Assembly: GCF_041154455.1 (NCBI RefSeq)
Contig: NZ_AP028665.1
Location: 806,001 to 870,000 of the forward strand
Direction of reading: 5' to 3'
Source: Variovorax sp. V213
Lineage (GTDB): Bacteria; Pseudomonadota; Gammaproteobacteria; Burkholderiales; Burkholderiaceae_C
DNA: 64,000 nucleotides
Positions 38,654 through 48,900 of this stretch are shown piece by piece; position 1 is the first letter of the stretch; each line of letters opens with the position of its first letter. The notes beneath the pieces were generated by a model. The model saw only the letters and a program-made list of their open reading frames with translations. It searched no databases and was not told where the DNA came from. A program made the translations under genes and the position numbers.

Positions 38654-41600
38654 TTGTCTGACTCATTGATGGGCTGCTGCTCGCAGCGATGGCGCCAAAC
38701 CGGCGCCACGCTCGCGATCGGCCTGGCGCTGTTGCTGGCGCTCCTCCTGACGCTGTTCCTGGCGTCCACCGCGGTGCATGCGGCACCCGCGCCCGGTGGC
38801 AGTGTCATCCGCAACGTGGCAAAGGCCAGCTATGTGCCGGCCGGATTCGCACAGACCGAAACCTCCAGCTCCAACAGCGTGGTGGCGAACGTCCTCGCGG
38901 TCGAGGCGCTGGTGCTGACACAAGACCAGGCCGTCAACCGGCCGCCCGCCACCGTGGTCACGCTGAACCACCTGCTCACCAACACCGGCAACGTGCCTTC
39001 GAGCTATGCGCTGAGCTTTGCCAACAACGTGGGCGGCTGCGCGACCGACACGCTCGATCTTTCGACCCTGCGCGTCGTGCGCGACATCAACAACAACGGC
39101 GTGGCGGACCCCGGCGATCCGGTGCTGCCGCTCGGCGCGCCCGGCGCGCTGGCGCTGCGGCCCGGCGAAACGGCCTCGCTGCTGGTGCAGGGAACGGTTC
39201 CGGCCACCGGCGCCGGCGTTGCCTGCACAGCGCTGACGGCGACCACCGCGCTGCAGAACCTGAGCGCCTCCAACCGCGACACCGTGACAGTGGGCGACAT
39301 GGCGGTGATCGCCATCAGCAAGAGCGCGAGCTACCCGGGCGTCATCGTTCCGGGGCAGACCCGCATCGACTTTGCAGTCTCGGGCACCAACATCGGCGCG
39401 CGCGATGCGCAGCCCGCCAACGTTGCCGCGCCGACGGGCACGCCGGTGCTGGTGAACGGCGCGCCCACCAGCCTGGTGCTGGTGCGCGACCTCGTTCCCG
39501 CCGGCACGCAGTACATCGCCGGCACGCTGCAGAGCACGGCGGCGGGCGCGGTGCGGCTGTTCCGCATGCCGGGCGACCCAGCCTTCAGCTACCGCACCGC
39601 GGACGACGCCGCGGCCGTCGAAGTAGCAATCGGAGTGCCCGCGGCCGTGTCGCGCAACGCCTCCATCGCCATGCAGTTCGCGGTGCTGGTGCGCGCGGAC
39701 CAGACCGGCGACATCCGCAACACCGCGCAGAGCTACTACAACGACGGCACCGCACCGGTGGTGTCGCCGTCCAACACCGTGCTCATCACCACCAGCCAGA
39801 GCCGCATCGGCGTGGCCAAGACCGCATCGGTGCCGCGTGCGAACCGCGGCGCCGACGGACTGCTCGACGGGACCGCCACCGTGCGCTTCAGTGTCGACGT
39901 GCGCAACTATGGCGCCGTGTGGCTCTACGGCGTGCAGGCGGCCGACCTGCTCGAAGGCAGCAGCGCGACCCAGTTCGGCAGCTACACCGGCGCGGCGGTG
40001 CCGGGTCCCGGCCAGTACACGGTCGTGCCAGGCTCGATCGCCATTGCGGGCAACCAGGGCAACGGCGTGAGCGGAACCGTGGCCGCCGCGAACAACGGCT
40101 TCACCGGCACTGCCGCCGCGCAGAACCTGCTGGCGCCCGGTGCGGTGCTGCCCGTCGGTGCGCAGGTCACCGTGCAGTTCGACGTTCGCATCAACGTCAA
40201 CGGCCGCAGCGGCACGCTTCTCAACAGCGTGCGTGCGCAAGGCGCCCTCGCGCCCGGCGGCGCGCCCGTGGCCTTCGACGATTCGGTCGACGGCGCCAGC
40301 CCGGACCCGGACGGCGACGGCAATCCGAACAACAACGCCTCGCCCACGCCGGTGTCGATGCAGCTGCCTTCGCTCTCGCTCGCCAAGACCGCCTCGCTGC
40401 CGCGGCGCGTGGCGCAGGGCGTCTACGAGATCGACTACCGGCTGCTCGTCACGAACACCGGCGTTGCCCCGGCGCCGCACGTGCGCGTGATCGACAACCT
40501 GAACTGCACCTTCGACATGGACAAGCCGGAAGGCCTGGTCGCGTCCTGGGAACTGGCAGCTGCGCCCAAGGTCCGCAGCGGGTTGCTCACTGCCGCGGGA
40601 AGCTTCACCGGGCGCGCCGCTTGCGACCGCGAGGCGCTTGCCAGCACCGACGCATTCAAGCTGCCGACCGAGGCGGTGCTCAGCCTGACCGACGGCAGCC
40701 GCGGGCTGGAGCCCGGCCAGAGCGAGGAAATCAGCTTCACCGTTCGCATCACCCAGAAGCCGGGGGCAGGGGACCGCCGCGTGGCGATCAACAACAAGGC
40801 ATGGGCCGCGGCCTTTGACCAGAACACCATCAACGTCACGCCCGCGATGCTGGTTGCAGCCACTGCGAATTCAGTGCAGTCGCTGCTGGCCGACCCGGCC
40901 GGCACGGTCTACAACGCCGTCACGCGCGATCCTGTTCCCGGCGCGGTGGTCACGTTCACGCGGCAGTCGTGCAGCAGCGGGTCGGTGACACCGATGACCG
41001 AGGCCGAAATCTACGGTGGCTCCTCGGGCACCTACACGTTCAATGCGGACGGCAGCGTCTCGATGACGACCGGTGCCGATGGCAGCTATCAGTTCTACCT
41101 GCAATCGCCGCCGGCGACGGGCCTGTGCACGTACACGCTGCAGGTGGCGCCGCCGGCGGGCAGCGGCTATGTCTATCCGTCCCAACTGATCCCCGTGACG
41201 GCCGGCACCTTCGGCAGTTGCGGTCCGGTTGTGCCCAGTGCCCTGCCGCCCAAGGGCGCGGAGCCCACGACTCACTATTTCTCGGTCACGTCCGGCTTCA
41301 ACGCCTCGAACGAAGCGTGCGACGTGCTACACAACCACATTCCGCTCGATCCGGGCAACGTGCTCGGTCTGGTGTTGCGCAAGGAAGGCAGCAAGCGGCA
41401 GGTCGAGTTCGGGGATTTCATGGATTACGCGCTGACGGTGACCAACAAGACAGGTACGCCGTTGACGGGGATCTCGCTCAGTGACAGCCTGCCGCCGGGC
41501 TTCGCCTATGTGAGCAACAGCGCCCGCCTGAACGGCGCGTCGACCGGCAATCCGGTCGGCGGCGCGGGACCGAAGCTGGTGTTCAGCTATCCCACGCTGA

Positions 41601-44600
41601 CGCTCGGTGTCGACCAGATGGCCATGGTGCGCTATCGCGTGCGCGTCGGCGTGGGCGCTCCCACCAACGGAGACGCCATCAACCGTGCGCGCGCCTATTC
41701 GGGTCCGCTGCAATCGAACCTCGCGAACTGGACCGTGCGTGTCACGGGAGGCGTGTTTTCGGACGAGGCCTTCATGTTCGGCAAGGTCTACATGGACTGC
41801 AAGCCCGACGGCAAGCAGGAGGGCAGCGACGAGATCGGCGTGCCCGGCGTGCGCCTGTTCATGGAAGACGGCACCAATGTCGTCACCGACGTGGAGGGCA
41901 AGTGGAGCCTCTACGGGCTCAAGCCGCTCACCCACGTGCTGCGCGTCGACCAGACCACGCTGCCCGCCGGCGCGCGGCTGGAAGTGCTGGACAACCGCAA
42001 CGCGGGCAGCCCCGAGAGCCGCTTCGTCGATCTGAAGAAGGGCGAGTTCCACAAGGCCAACTTCATCATCGGCAACTGCGACAGCAAGGCGACGCTGGCC
42101 GACGTGGTCGCGCGCCGCGCGGCCATCGCCGCGATTCCGGACACCGAAGCCGAAGCCCAGGTGCGCATGCGCCTGAATGCGGAGGGCCAGGTCGTCGTGG
42201 TAGGCGACTTGCGCTCGCTGCCCGCCAGCGGCCAGGCGCTCGCCAGCGGCAGCACAGGTTCGACCATGACCACCTCCGCACCGCTGATCGCGATGCCCGA
42301 CGCGCCGGCCAATGCCAGCAGCTTCGTCGGTGCCGCGTCGGGCAGCATGAGCGGCACGCTGGGTGCTGCCGCTTCGGCCTCGCCGACGCCCGCCGGCAGC
42401 CTGTTCGCAGCGCTCAACGGCCTGCCGGCCGCCGCCCAGGGGGCATCGGCCACGGGCGGCGCGGCGAGCGGCGTCGGCGCGTTCGCCAGCCGGCCGGTCA
42501 ACACCTCCGCGGCCATGCTGGAGCCGCGCGGCGCGCCGCTGCTGCCCGAGGCAGTGCCCAGCCCCATCGAGCTGGAGGTGCTGCTGCCGCAGATCGAAAG
42601 CAATGCGCTCGGCTTTCTCGGCCTGAAGGACGGCGACACCGTTCCCGGCCAGTCGATCAACGTGCGCGTCAAGGGCGAGGCCGGCTTGGCGCTGCGCCTC
42701 ACGGTCAACGGCCAGGCCATCGACGGGCGGCGCGTCGGCAAGAAGACCCAGCTGCCGTCGAAGAGTATCGGCGCCTGGGAATACATCGGCGTGGTGCTGC
42801 AACCCGGAACCAACCGCCTGCAGCTCGATGCGGTGGACGATTTCGGCAATGTGCGCGGCAGCGAACAGATCGGCATCGTTGCGCCGGACAAGCTCGGCGC
42901 CATCCAGATCGATCTGCCCGAAACGGCGTACGCCGATCTGCGCACACCCGTGGTCGTGAAGGTGCGCCTGACCGACGCGGCCGGCGTGCCCGTGACCGCG
43001 CGCGCCCAGCTCACGCTGGAGGCTGACCGCGGCCGCTGGCTCGACGAGGACCTGAATCCGGCCGAACCGGGCACCCAGGTTTTCATGGACGGCGGTGCCG
43101 CCGAGTTCCGCCTGCTCCCGCCGGGCGAGGCGGGCGATGCGCGCCTGCGCGTGACGGCCGGCAGCTTCGTCAAGGAAGTGCGGCTCGCGCTGCTGCCCGA
43201 GATGCGCCCGATGATCGGCGTGGGCATCGTCGAAGGCGTGCTCGACTTCACCCAGCGCGGCAGCGTGCCGCTCGGCGCCATGCCGGCCGGCGCGGCGTTC
43301 GAGGCCGAGCTGACGGGGCTCACCGAGGAGCGCGAGAACCGGCGCGCCGCCGCTCGCGCCGCCTTCTTCTTCAAGGGCACCGTCAAGGGCGAGTACCTGC
43401 TCACGGCCGCCTTCGATTCCGACAAGGCGCGCAAGGACCGCCTGTTCCGCGACATCCGCCCCGACGAGTTCTATCCGGTGTACGGCGACTCGTCGGTCAA
43501 GGGCTTCGACGCGCAGAGCACGCAGAAGCTGTATGTGCGCATCGACAAGAACCGCTCCTACCTGCTGTATGGCGACTTCACCACCAGCAGCAGCACCGAG
43601 GTGCGCAACCTGAGCCAGAGCAATCGCGCGCTCACCGGTCTCAAGCAGGTGTACGAGACCAGCAACGTGCGCGCCACCAGCTACGTCTCCCGCACCGCGC
43701 AGACGCAGCAGGTCGAAGAGTTCCGCGCCGTGGGCACGTCCGGACCCTACTACCTGAGCGCGACCGGCGGCGAGTTCGTCGACAACAGCGAGCAGATCGA
43801 AGTCGTGGTGCGCGACCGCAACCAGCCCGACATCGTGCTGCAGCGCACGCCGGCCACGCGCTTCGTGGACTACACGGTCGAGCCGCTCACGCGCCGCATC
43901 CTGTTCACGCATGCCGTTGCGTCGGCCGACGCCAACCTCAACCCGCAGTCGATCCGCGTCACCTACGAAGTCGACAGCGGCGGCCCGAAGTTCACCGTGG
44001 CCGGCACCGACGTGCAGGTCAAGGTGGGGGAGCGCCTGCAACTGGGCGTGGTCGCCAGCACCGACCAGAACCCGGAAAACCACCGCAAGCTGCGCGCGCT
44101 GACGGCCGTGGCCCGACTCGGCGAAAACACCACGGCTGCAGCCGAGCTGGTGCGCACCGATTCCGACGCAAAGGGCAAGGGCGAAGGGGCCCGCGTCGAA
44201 GTGCGCCACCAGGACGAGAAGCTCGCGGTGGTGGCGCTGGCCAGCAAGACCAGCACCGGTTTCGACAACCCGGGCGCCAGTTTTTCGGCGGGCCGCACCG
44301 AGGTCTCCGGCCGCGCCGAATACAAGATCGACGACAACACCGCGGTGCGCGCCGAAGCGCTCTACAGCAAGGACGCGCTGCTGGAGGGCGACCGCAAGGG
44401 CGCCAGCGCGAGCTTGCGCAAGAAGCTGGACGACGACATCGTCGCGGAGGTCGGCCTGCGCCACGGCCAGAGCAGCAGCGGCCTCGCCTCGGGTTCCGGT
44501 TTCGACTACGGCGAGATCTCCACTTACAACGGCAATCTCGGCAGCCGCGTCGGTGCCGGCAACGTGACGGCGCTCGGCGCGGCGGCGACCGCGAACGCCA

Positions 44601-45919
44601 AAACCGAGACCGAGAGCCTGACCACCTTGCGCGCGCGCCTGTCGGCCCAGGTGCCCGGCGTGCCGCTGGCCCAGGTCTTCGTCGAGGGCGAGCAGGACCT
44701 GAAGCAATCCGACCGCCACACGCTGGCCGTCGGCGGCAACTACGCGATCACGGACAAGACGCGCGTCTACGCACGCTACGAGCTCATCTCCAGCCTGTAT
44801 GGCAATGCCCAGCTGGACGCCACGCAATCCAACAACGTCGGCATCCTGGGCATCGAGAGCAACTACATGGACGGCGGGCGCCTGTACAACGAGTACCGGC
44901 TCGCCGACAGCATCGACGGCAGGACCGGGCAGGCAGCCACCGGCGTGCGCAACACCTTCAAGCTCACCGACCGCTTCAGCCTGACCGGCGGCCTCGAGCA
45001 CACCCGCCGGATGGGCGGCTACACCAACAGCGCCAACAGCGGCACCGGCTACGCGGGCGGACTGGGCGAATCCACCGCCATCACGGCGGGCGTCGAGTAC
45101 CTCACCGACACCTACAAGCTGAGCGGCATCCTCGAAGGGCGCAAGGGCGACGACGCGGATACCCGTCTCTTCAGCGCCGGCTTCGGCTACAAGATCTCGC
45201 CGGCCTGGAGCCTGTTGGCGCGCAGCGTGATGAGCGACAGCGAGGGGCGGGGCGTCAACGCAGGCAACGAGCGCCACCTGCAGCGCCACCAGATCGGCAT
45301 GGCGTACCGCCCGGTCGACGACGACACCTGGAACGCCTTGTTGCGCTATGAGCGCCGCTCGGAGCGCATCGCGGGCCACGGCAACGCTGCCGGCGCATTG
45401 ACCGGCGGCAGCGCCTTCGGCAGCGATTCCGGCAACGCCAGCTTGCCGGGCAGCACCAGTGCCGACATCGTCTCGGCGCACCTGAACTACAACCCGCAGC
45501 GCGGCAGCGTGCTGAGCGCGCGCTATGCGGGCAAGGTCTCGCGCGCCGACGACGGCTTCCTGGCCAGCAGCTACTGGGCCCACCTGCTGCACGCGCGCTA
45601 CACCCACGACATCAACAAGGACTGGGACTTCGGCGTGCAGGCCGGCCTGCTCTACGGCAAGGGCGGCGCGCTGCAGAAGACCGTGGGCATCGAGTTCGGC
45701 TACCAGGTGGCGAAGGACCTGTGGATTTCCGCGGGCTACAACTTCGTCGGCCTGCGCGACCGCGACCTCACGGCCAACGAATACACCAGCAAGGGTGCCT
45801 ACATCCGGCTGCGCTTCAAGTTCGACGAGACGGGGCTGGGCTTTCCATCGGCCGGTGCCGTTGCTCCGCCTGTATCGGCGCCCCCGTCCCCAGAAGAAAA
45901 AACCAGTTCAGAAAAATGA
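38654..45919 (+). CDS. Giant outer-membrane anchor: DUF11/SdrD_B modules plus C-terminal beta-barrel
   Basis: About 2421 residues. TTG 38654 is proposed because GGAG lies 8 bases upstream; ATG 38669 is the alternative. The hydrophobic signal ends near STAVHAAPAPG. Repeated DUF11 modules follow to about residue 1000 (VTLNHLLTNTGNVPSSYALSF and similar). A CnaB-like region (AVTRDPVPGAVVTFTRQ) and an SdrD_B-like module (VYMDCKPDGKQEGSDEIGVP) come next, then an Ig-like part (LKDGDTVPGQSINVRVKGEA). The last ~800 residues look like a very large barrel (YPVYGDSSVKGFDAQSTQKL, then strands to GAYIRLRFKF). A Pro/Ser/Glu tail ends the chain. It probably anchors or exports the secreted neighbours. The next gene overlaps it by ATGA. 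Confidence 0.78.
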   Translation: MSDSLMGCCSQRWRQTGATLAIGLALLLALLLTLFLASTAVHAAPAPGGSVIRNVAKASYVPAGFAQTETSSSNSVVANVLAVEALVLTQDQAVNRPPATVVTLNHLLTNTGNVPSSYALSFANNVGGCATDTLDLSTLRVVRDINNNGVADPGDPVLPLGAPGALALRPGETASLLVQGTVPATGAGVACTALTATTALQNLSASNRDTVTVGDMAVIAISKSASYPGVIVPGQTRIDFAVSGTNIGARDAQPANVAAPTGTPVLVNGAPTSLVLVRDLVPAGTQYIAGTLQSTAAGAVRLFRMPGDPAFSYRTADDAAAVEVAIGVPAAVSRNASIAMQFAVLVRADQTGDIRNTAQSYYNDGTAPVVSPSNTVLITTSQSRIGVAKTASVPRANRGADGLLDGTATVRFSVDVRNYGAVWLYGVQAADLLEGSSATQFGSYTGAAVPGPGQYTVVPGSIAIAGNQGNGVSGTVAAANNGFTGTAAAQNLLAPGAVLPVGAQVTVQFDVRINVNGRSGTLLNSVRAQGALAPGGAPVAFDDSVDGASPDPDGDGNPNNNASPTPVSMQLPSLSLAKTASLPRRVAQGVYEIDYRLLVTNTGVAPAPHVRVIDNLNCTFDMDKPEGLVASWELAAAPKVRSGLLTAAGSFTGRAACDREALASTDAFKLPTEAVLSLTDGSRGLEPGQSEEISFTVRITQKPGAGDRRVAINNKAWAAAFDQNTINVTPAMLVAATANSVQSLLADPAGTVYNAVTRDPVPGAVVTFTRQSCSSGSVTPMTEAEIYGGSSGTYTFNADGSVSMTTGADGSYQFYLQSPPATGLCTYTLQVAPPAGSGYVYPSQLIPVTAGTFGSCGPVVPSALPPKGAEPTTHYFSVTSGFNASNEACDVLHNHIPLDPGNVLGLVLRKEGSKRQVEFGDFMDYALTVTNKTGTPLTGISLSDSLPPGFAYVSNSARLNGASTGNPVGGAGPKLVFSYPTLTLGVDQMAMVRYRVRVGVGAPTNGDAINRARAYSGPLQSNLANWTVRVTGGVFSDEAFMFGKVYMDCKPDGKQEGSDEIGVPGVRLFMEDGTNVVTDVEGKWSLYGLKPLTHVLRVDQTTLPAGARLEVLDNRNAGSPESRFVDLKKGEFHKANFIIGNCDSKATLADVVARRAAIAAIPDTEAEAQVRMRLNAEGQVVVVGDLRSLPASGQALASGSTGSTMTTSAPLIAMPDAPANASSFVGAASGSMSGTLGAAASASPTPAGSLFAALNGLPAAAQGASATGGAASGVGAFASRPVNTSAAMLEPRGAPLLPEAVPSPIELEVLLPQIESNALGFLGLKDGDTVPGQSINVRVKGEAGLALRLTVNGQAIDGRRVGKKTQLPSKSIGAWEYIGVVLQPGTNRLQLDAVDDFGNVRGSEQIGIVAPDKLGAIQIDLPETAYADLRTPVVVKVRLTDAAGVPVTARAQLTLEADRGRWLDEDLNPAEPGTQVFMDGGAAEFRLLPPGEAGDARLRVTAGSFVKEVRLALLPEMRPMIGVGIVEGVLDFTQRGSVPLGAMPAGAAFEAELTGLTEERENRRAAARAAFFFKGTVKGEYLLTAAFDSDKARKDRLFRDIRPDEFYPVYGDSSVKGFDAQSTQKLYVRIDKNRSYLLYGDFTTSSSTEVRNLSQSNRALTGLKQVYETSNVRATSYVSRTAQTQQVEEFRAVGTSGPYYLSATGGEFVDNSEQIEVVVRDRNQPDIVLQRTPATRFVDYTVEPLTRRILFTHAVASADANLNPQSIRVTYEVDSGGPKFTVAGTDVQVKVGERLQLGVVASTDQNPENHRKLRALTAVARLGENTTAAAELVRTDSDAKGKGEGARVEVRHQDEKLAVVALASKTSTGFDNPGASFSAGRTEVSGRAEYKIDDNTAVRAEALYSKDALLEGDRKGASASLRKKLDDDIVAEVGLRHGQSSSGLASGSGFDYGEISTYNGNLGSRVGAGNVTALGAAATANAKTETESLTTLRARLSAQVPGVPLAQVFVEGEQDLKQSDRHTLAVGGNYAITDKTRVYARYELISSLYGNAQLDATQSNNVGILGIESNYMDGGRLYNEYRLADSIDGRTGQAATGVRNTFKLTDRFSLTGGLEHTRRMGGYTNSANSGTGYAGGLGESTAITAGVEYLTDTYKLSGILEGRKGDDADTRLFSAGFGYKISPAWSLLARSVMSDSEGRGVNAGNERHLQRHQIGMAYRPVDDDTWNALLRYERRSERIAGHGNAAGALTGGSAFGSDSGNASLPGSTSADIVSAHLNYNPQRGSVLSARYAGKVSRADDGFLASSYWAHLLHARYTHDINKDWDFGVQAGLLYGKGGALQKTVGIEFGYQVAKDLWISAGYNFVGLRDRDLTANEYTSKGAYIRLRFKFDETGLGFPSAGAVAPPVSAPPSPEEKTSSEK

Positions 45920-48900
45920 ACATGCAAAGACTCAAGAACACGCTGCGCTCGATTGCGGGCACGGCAAGGTGGTGGCTCCTGTGCACGCTATGGCTGCTGG
46001 CCGTGCCGCTTTCCGGACATGCGCAGCAGGTGCTCAGGCCGCAGGCCGGTACGTTGATCAACGGCACGATGGTGGGCTCCAGTAACGGTTTGTCCATGAG
46101 AACCTACTGCGCCAGCGGGTTCCCGACCGGCCTGACGATGTGGGAGCGCTATCACAGCGCGGCGGTCAACGGCACCTTTGCCAACCTGACCGGCGGCTTG
46201 CGTGCGTACGAACTGCGCTGCTCTCCGTTCACCGTCACCGAGGGCGCGACCGCCGCGACCATCACCTGGGGCGCGCCGACCCAGCGCGGGGCCGCGGGCC
46301 GTCCCATCAACGGCATGACGCTGCGCGGTCCGCAGGCATGCCCGGCCGGCACGGTGATTGCGGTGATGGGCGGCGTCGACCGCATGTTCAACGGATCGTC
46401 GGGCAACATCTATCCGACGCAGCTCACCTTCACCTGCCGGCCGGTCACGGTGGTGGCGGGCGACTGGTTCCGCGTCGCGGCCACCGGAGGCGCAAGCTAC
46501 ACGCTGGGCATCACCACGAACGACGGCGGCACCGGTCCCGGCTCGGCGGTGCCAGGTCCCCTGCGCGCCCCGCGCACCGTTTGCCCCTATTCGGCCACCA
46601 ACACCTGCAACGGCCTGGAAGACCACGGCGGCGGGGAGCTGATCGACGGCTTCTCCGGCGTGCGAAGCGAGTTTCCCGACGCACGCGTTTCGCAACGCAT
46701 CAGCTTCGTCAACTACGCCTGGAGCCAGGCGCTCGGCCCCAGCACGAACACCGCCACCTGGCGCCCGACCGCGGGCCGTTTGCCGTTCTACCCGCCGACC
46801 GTTGCCAACAACATCGCCCGCTACCAGGACACCTACGAAAGCTACGCATCGGCAGGCACCAGCTACAGCGGCGGTGCCCTGGCACCCAGCGGCGTCAGCG
46901 TCCACAACGTCGTCAGGACCGGTACCTGCAACACCTCGCACACGCTCGCAACGCAGGAGGACTACACCTGCACGAACATCATCACCGGCCGGCCCGACCT
47001 GCAGGTGCGGGTCGCCGTGCCGCCGGACGCCTGGACCAGCCACGGGCAGGAACGCATCGTCAGGCTCACGGCCAAGAACTTCGGCCCGGGCCGCACCACG
47101 GCCACCGACAACTCCACTGCGGTGCTGGCCCTTCCCGCCGGATGGAACACCGGCACCTTGCCCGCCAACTGCGCAAAGGCCGGCTCGCCGGTGGTGGTGA
47201 CCTGCCAGCTCAACCCCACGCTGCTCGCGGGCTCGAGCGGGCCCGGCATGACGGACGGCGGCGAAGCCAACTTCGACATCCCGGTGTTTCCGCAGCCCAC
47301 AGTGGCGGCCGGCAGCTACCCGGTCGTCAATGGCGCCAGGGTTTGCGTTCAGGCGGCACCGTCCGGCAACCCGCACTACTGCACGGTGCCCAACGATGCG
47401 ACCCCCAACAACGACGACGGCATCGCGGTGGATGAAACCGACACCATCGTCCTGGCCTACCTCACTCCGCCGCTGATGCCGCCCCGCGTCACGACCACCG
47501 TGGTCTCGAACGGCGGCGTGGGTTCCTTCGCCTTCACCGGCACCAACAACGCGGCGCCTGTCAGCCCCATCGTCACGACCGTGGCCGGCCAGGGGGAATC
47601 GGGGCCGACTCAGGAACTGGGGGTCACGCGGAGCGCGACGCTCCTGCAGCAGGCCGCGCCGCCTGCGGGCTTTGCGCTGCGCGCCATCTCGTGCACCGGC
47701 ATGGCCGCGGGCGGCACCGCCACCTACGACCTCGCGCTGCGGCGGGTGACCCTGGATGCGGCGGCCACCGACTACGGCGCCAACATCGCCTGTACCTTCA
47801 CCAACGTTCGCGTGGTCGTCACCGTCAGCAAGGTGACCGAGGGCGGAACGGGCAGCTTCTCCTTTACCGGCTCCAACGGCTTCGCCGCGCAGAGCATCAC
47901 CACCTCCGCAGCCAACACGCCGGAGGAGGGCGATCCATCGGGCCTGACGACGGTAGGCGCCGCAACCACCATCACCGAAGGCGTGCCGCCTGTCGGCTGG
48001 CGGCTCAAGGCCATTGCCTGCACGGGCATGGGCGCGGGCGGCACGGCCACGGTGAATCTCGCCGCGCGTGCCGTCACCCTGAACGCGGCGGCCACGGCAG
48101 CCGGCAGCAACATTGCCTGTACCTTCACCAATACCAAGCTGCCGACGATGACGGTCAGCAAGGTGTCCATCGGCGGCACGGACAGCTTTGCCTTTACCGG
48201 CACCAACGGCTTTACCGCCACCAACGTGACGACGGAAGACGACGGCGTTGCCATTGCCGCAGCGGAACAGGTGCTCACGGCCGCGAACACCGCCACCAGC
48301 ATCACCGAAAGCGTGCCGCCGGCCCCCTATGCGTTGACCGGCATCAGCTGCACGGGCATGGGCCCGGGAGGCACGGCCACGGCGAACCTGGCCACGCGCA
48401 CCATCGCGCTGAACGCCGCGGCCACCGCACCGGGAAGCGACATCAACTGCACGTTCACCAACACCGTCCAGCCCCAGCTCAAGCTGGTGAAGACCGCCGG
48501 CGCCGCGAGCTTCGCGGTGGGCGTGCCTTCGAGCTACACGCTCACGCTGAACAACATCGGCCCGGTACCAACCTCCGCTCCCGCGACGATCAGCGACACC
48601 GTGCCCGCCACGCTGACTCTCGGCACCATGCCCGCCGGCTGCAGTGCAAGCGGGCAGGTCGTGAGCTGTACCGTGCCCGCGGGACTCGCCGCCACCAGCG
48701 GCACCACGGCCTTCGTCATTCCGGTCACGCCCTTGCCGGGCGCCTCGCCAAGCGTGGCCAATACCGCGACGGCCACGGGCGGTGGCGACCCGTCCTGCAA
48801 CGCGACGGGCAATTGCACCAGCAGCGTGACCACGCCGGTGCTGGGGGAGCCCCGCATCACCCTGCGCAAGACCAAGACCAACATCACGGGCACTCACACC

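Noticed and set aside
35449..38814. A 1121-codon reverse-strand open frame opposite the DUF11 gene
   Set aside because: Same antisense effect. It extends across a terminator-like hairpin and has no start context.
41327..45607. A 1426-codon open frame on the reverse strand inside the giant anchor gene
   Set aside because: Shadow of high-GC codon bias. Composition is Ala/Arg/Gly/Val-rich with no domain, while the forward frame has a signal peptide, modules and barrel.
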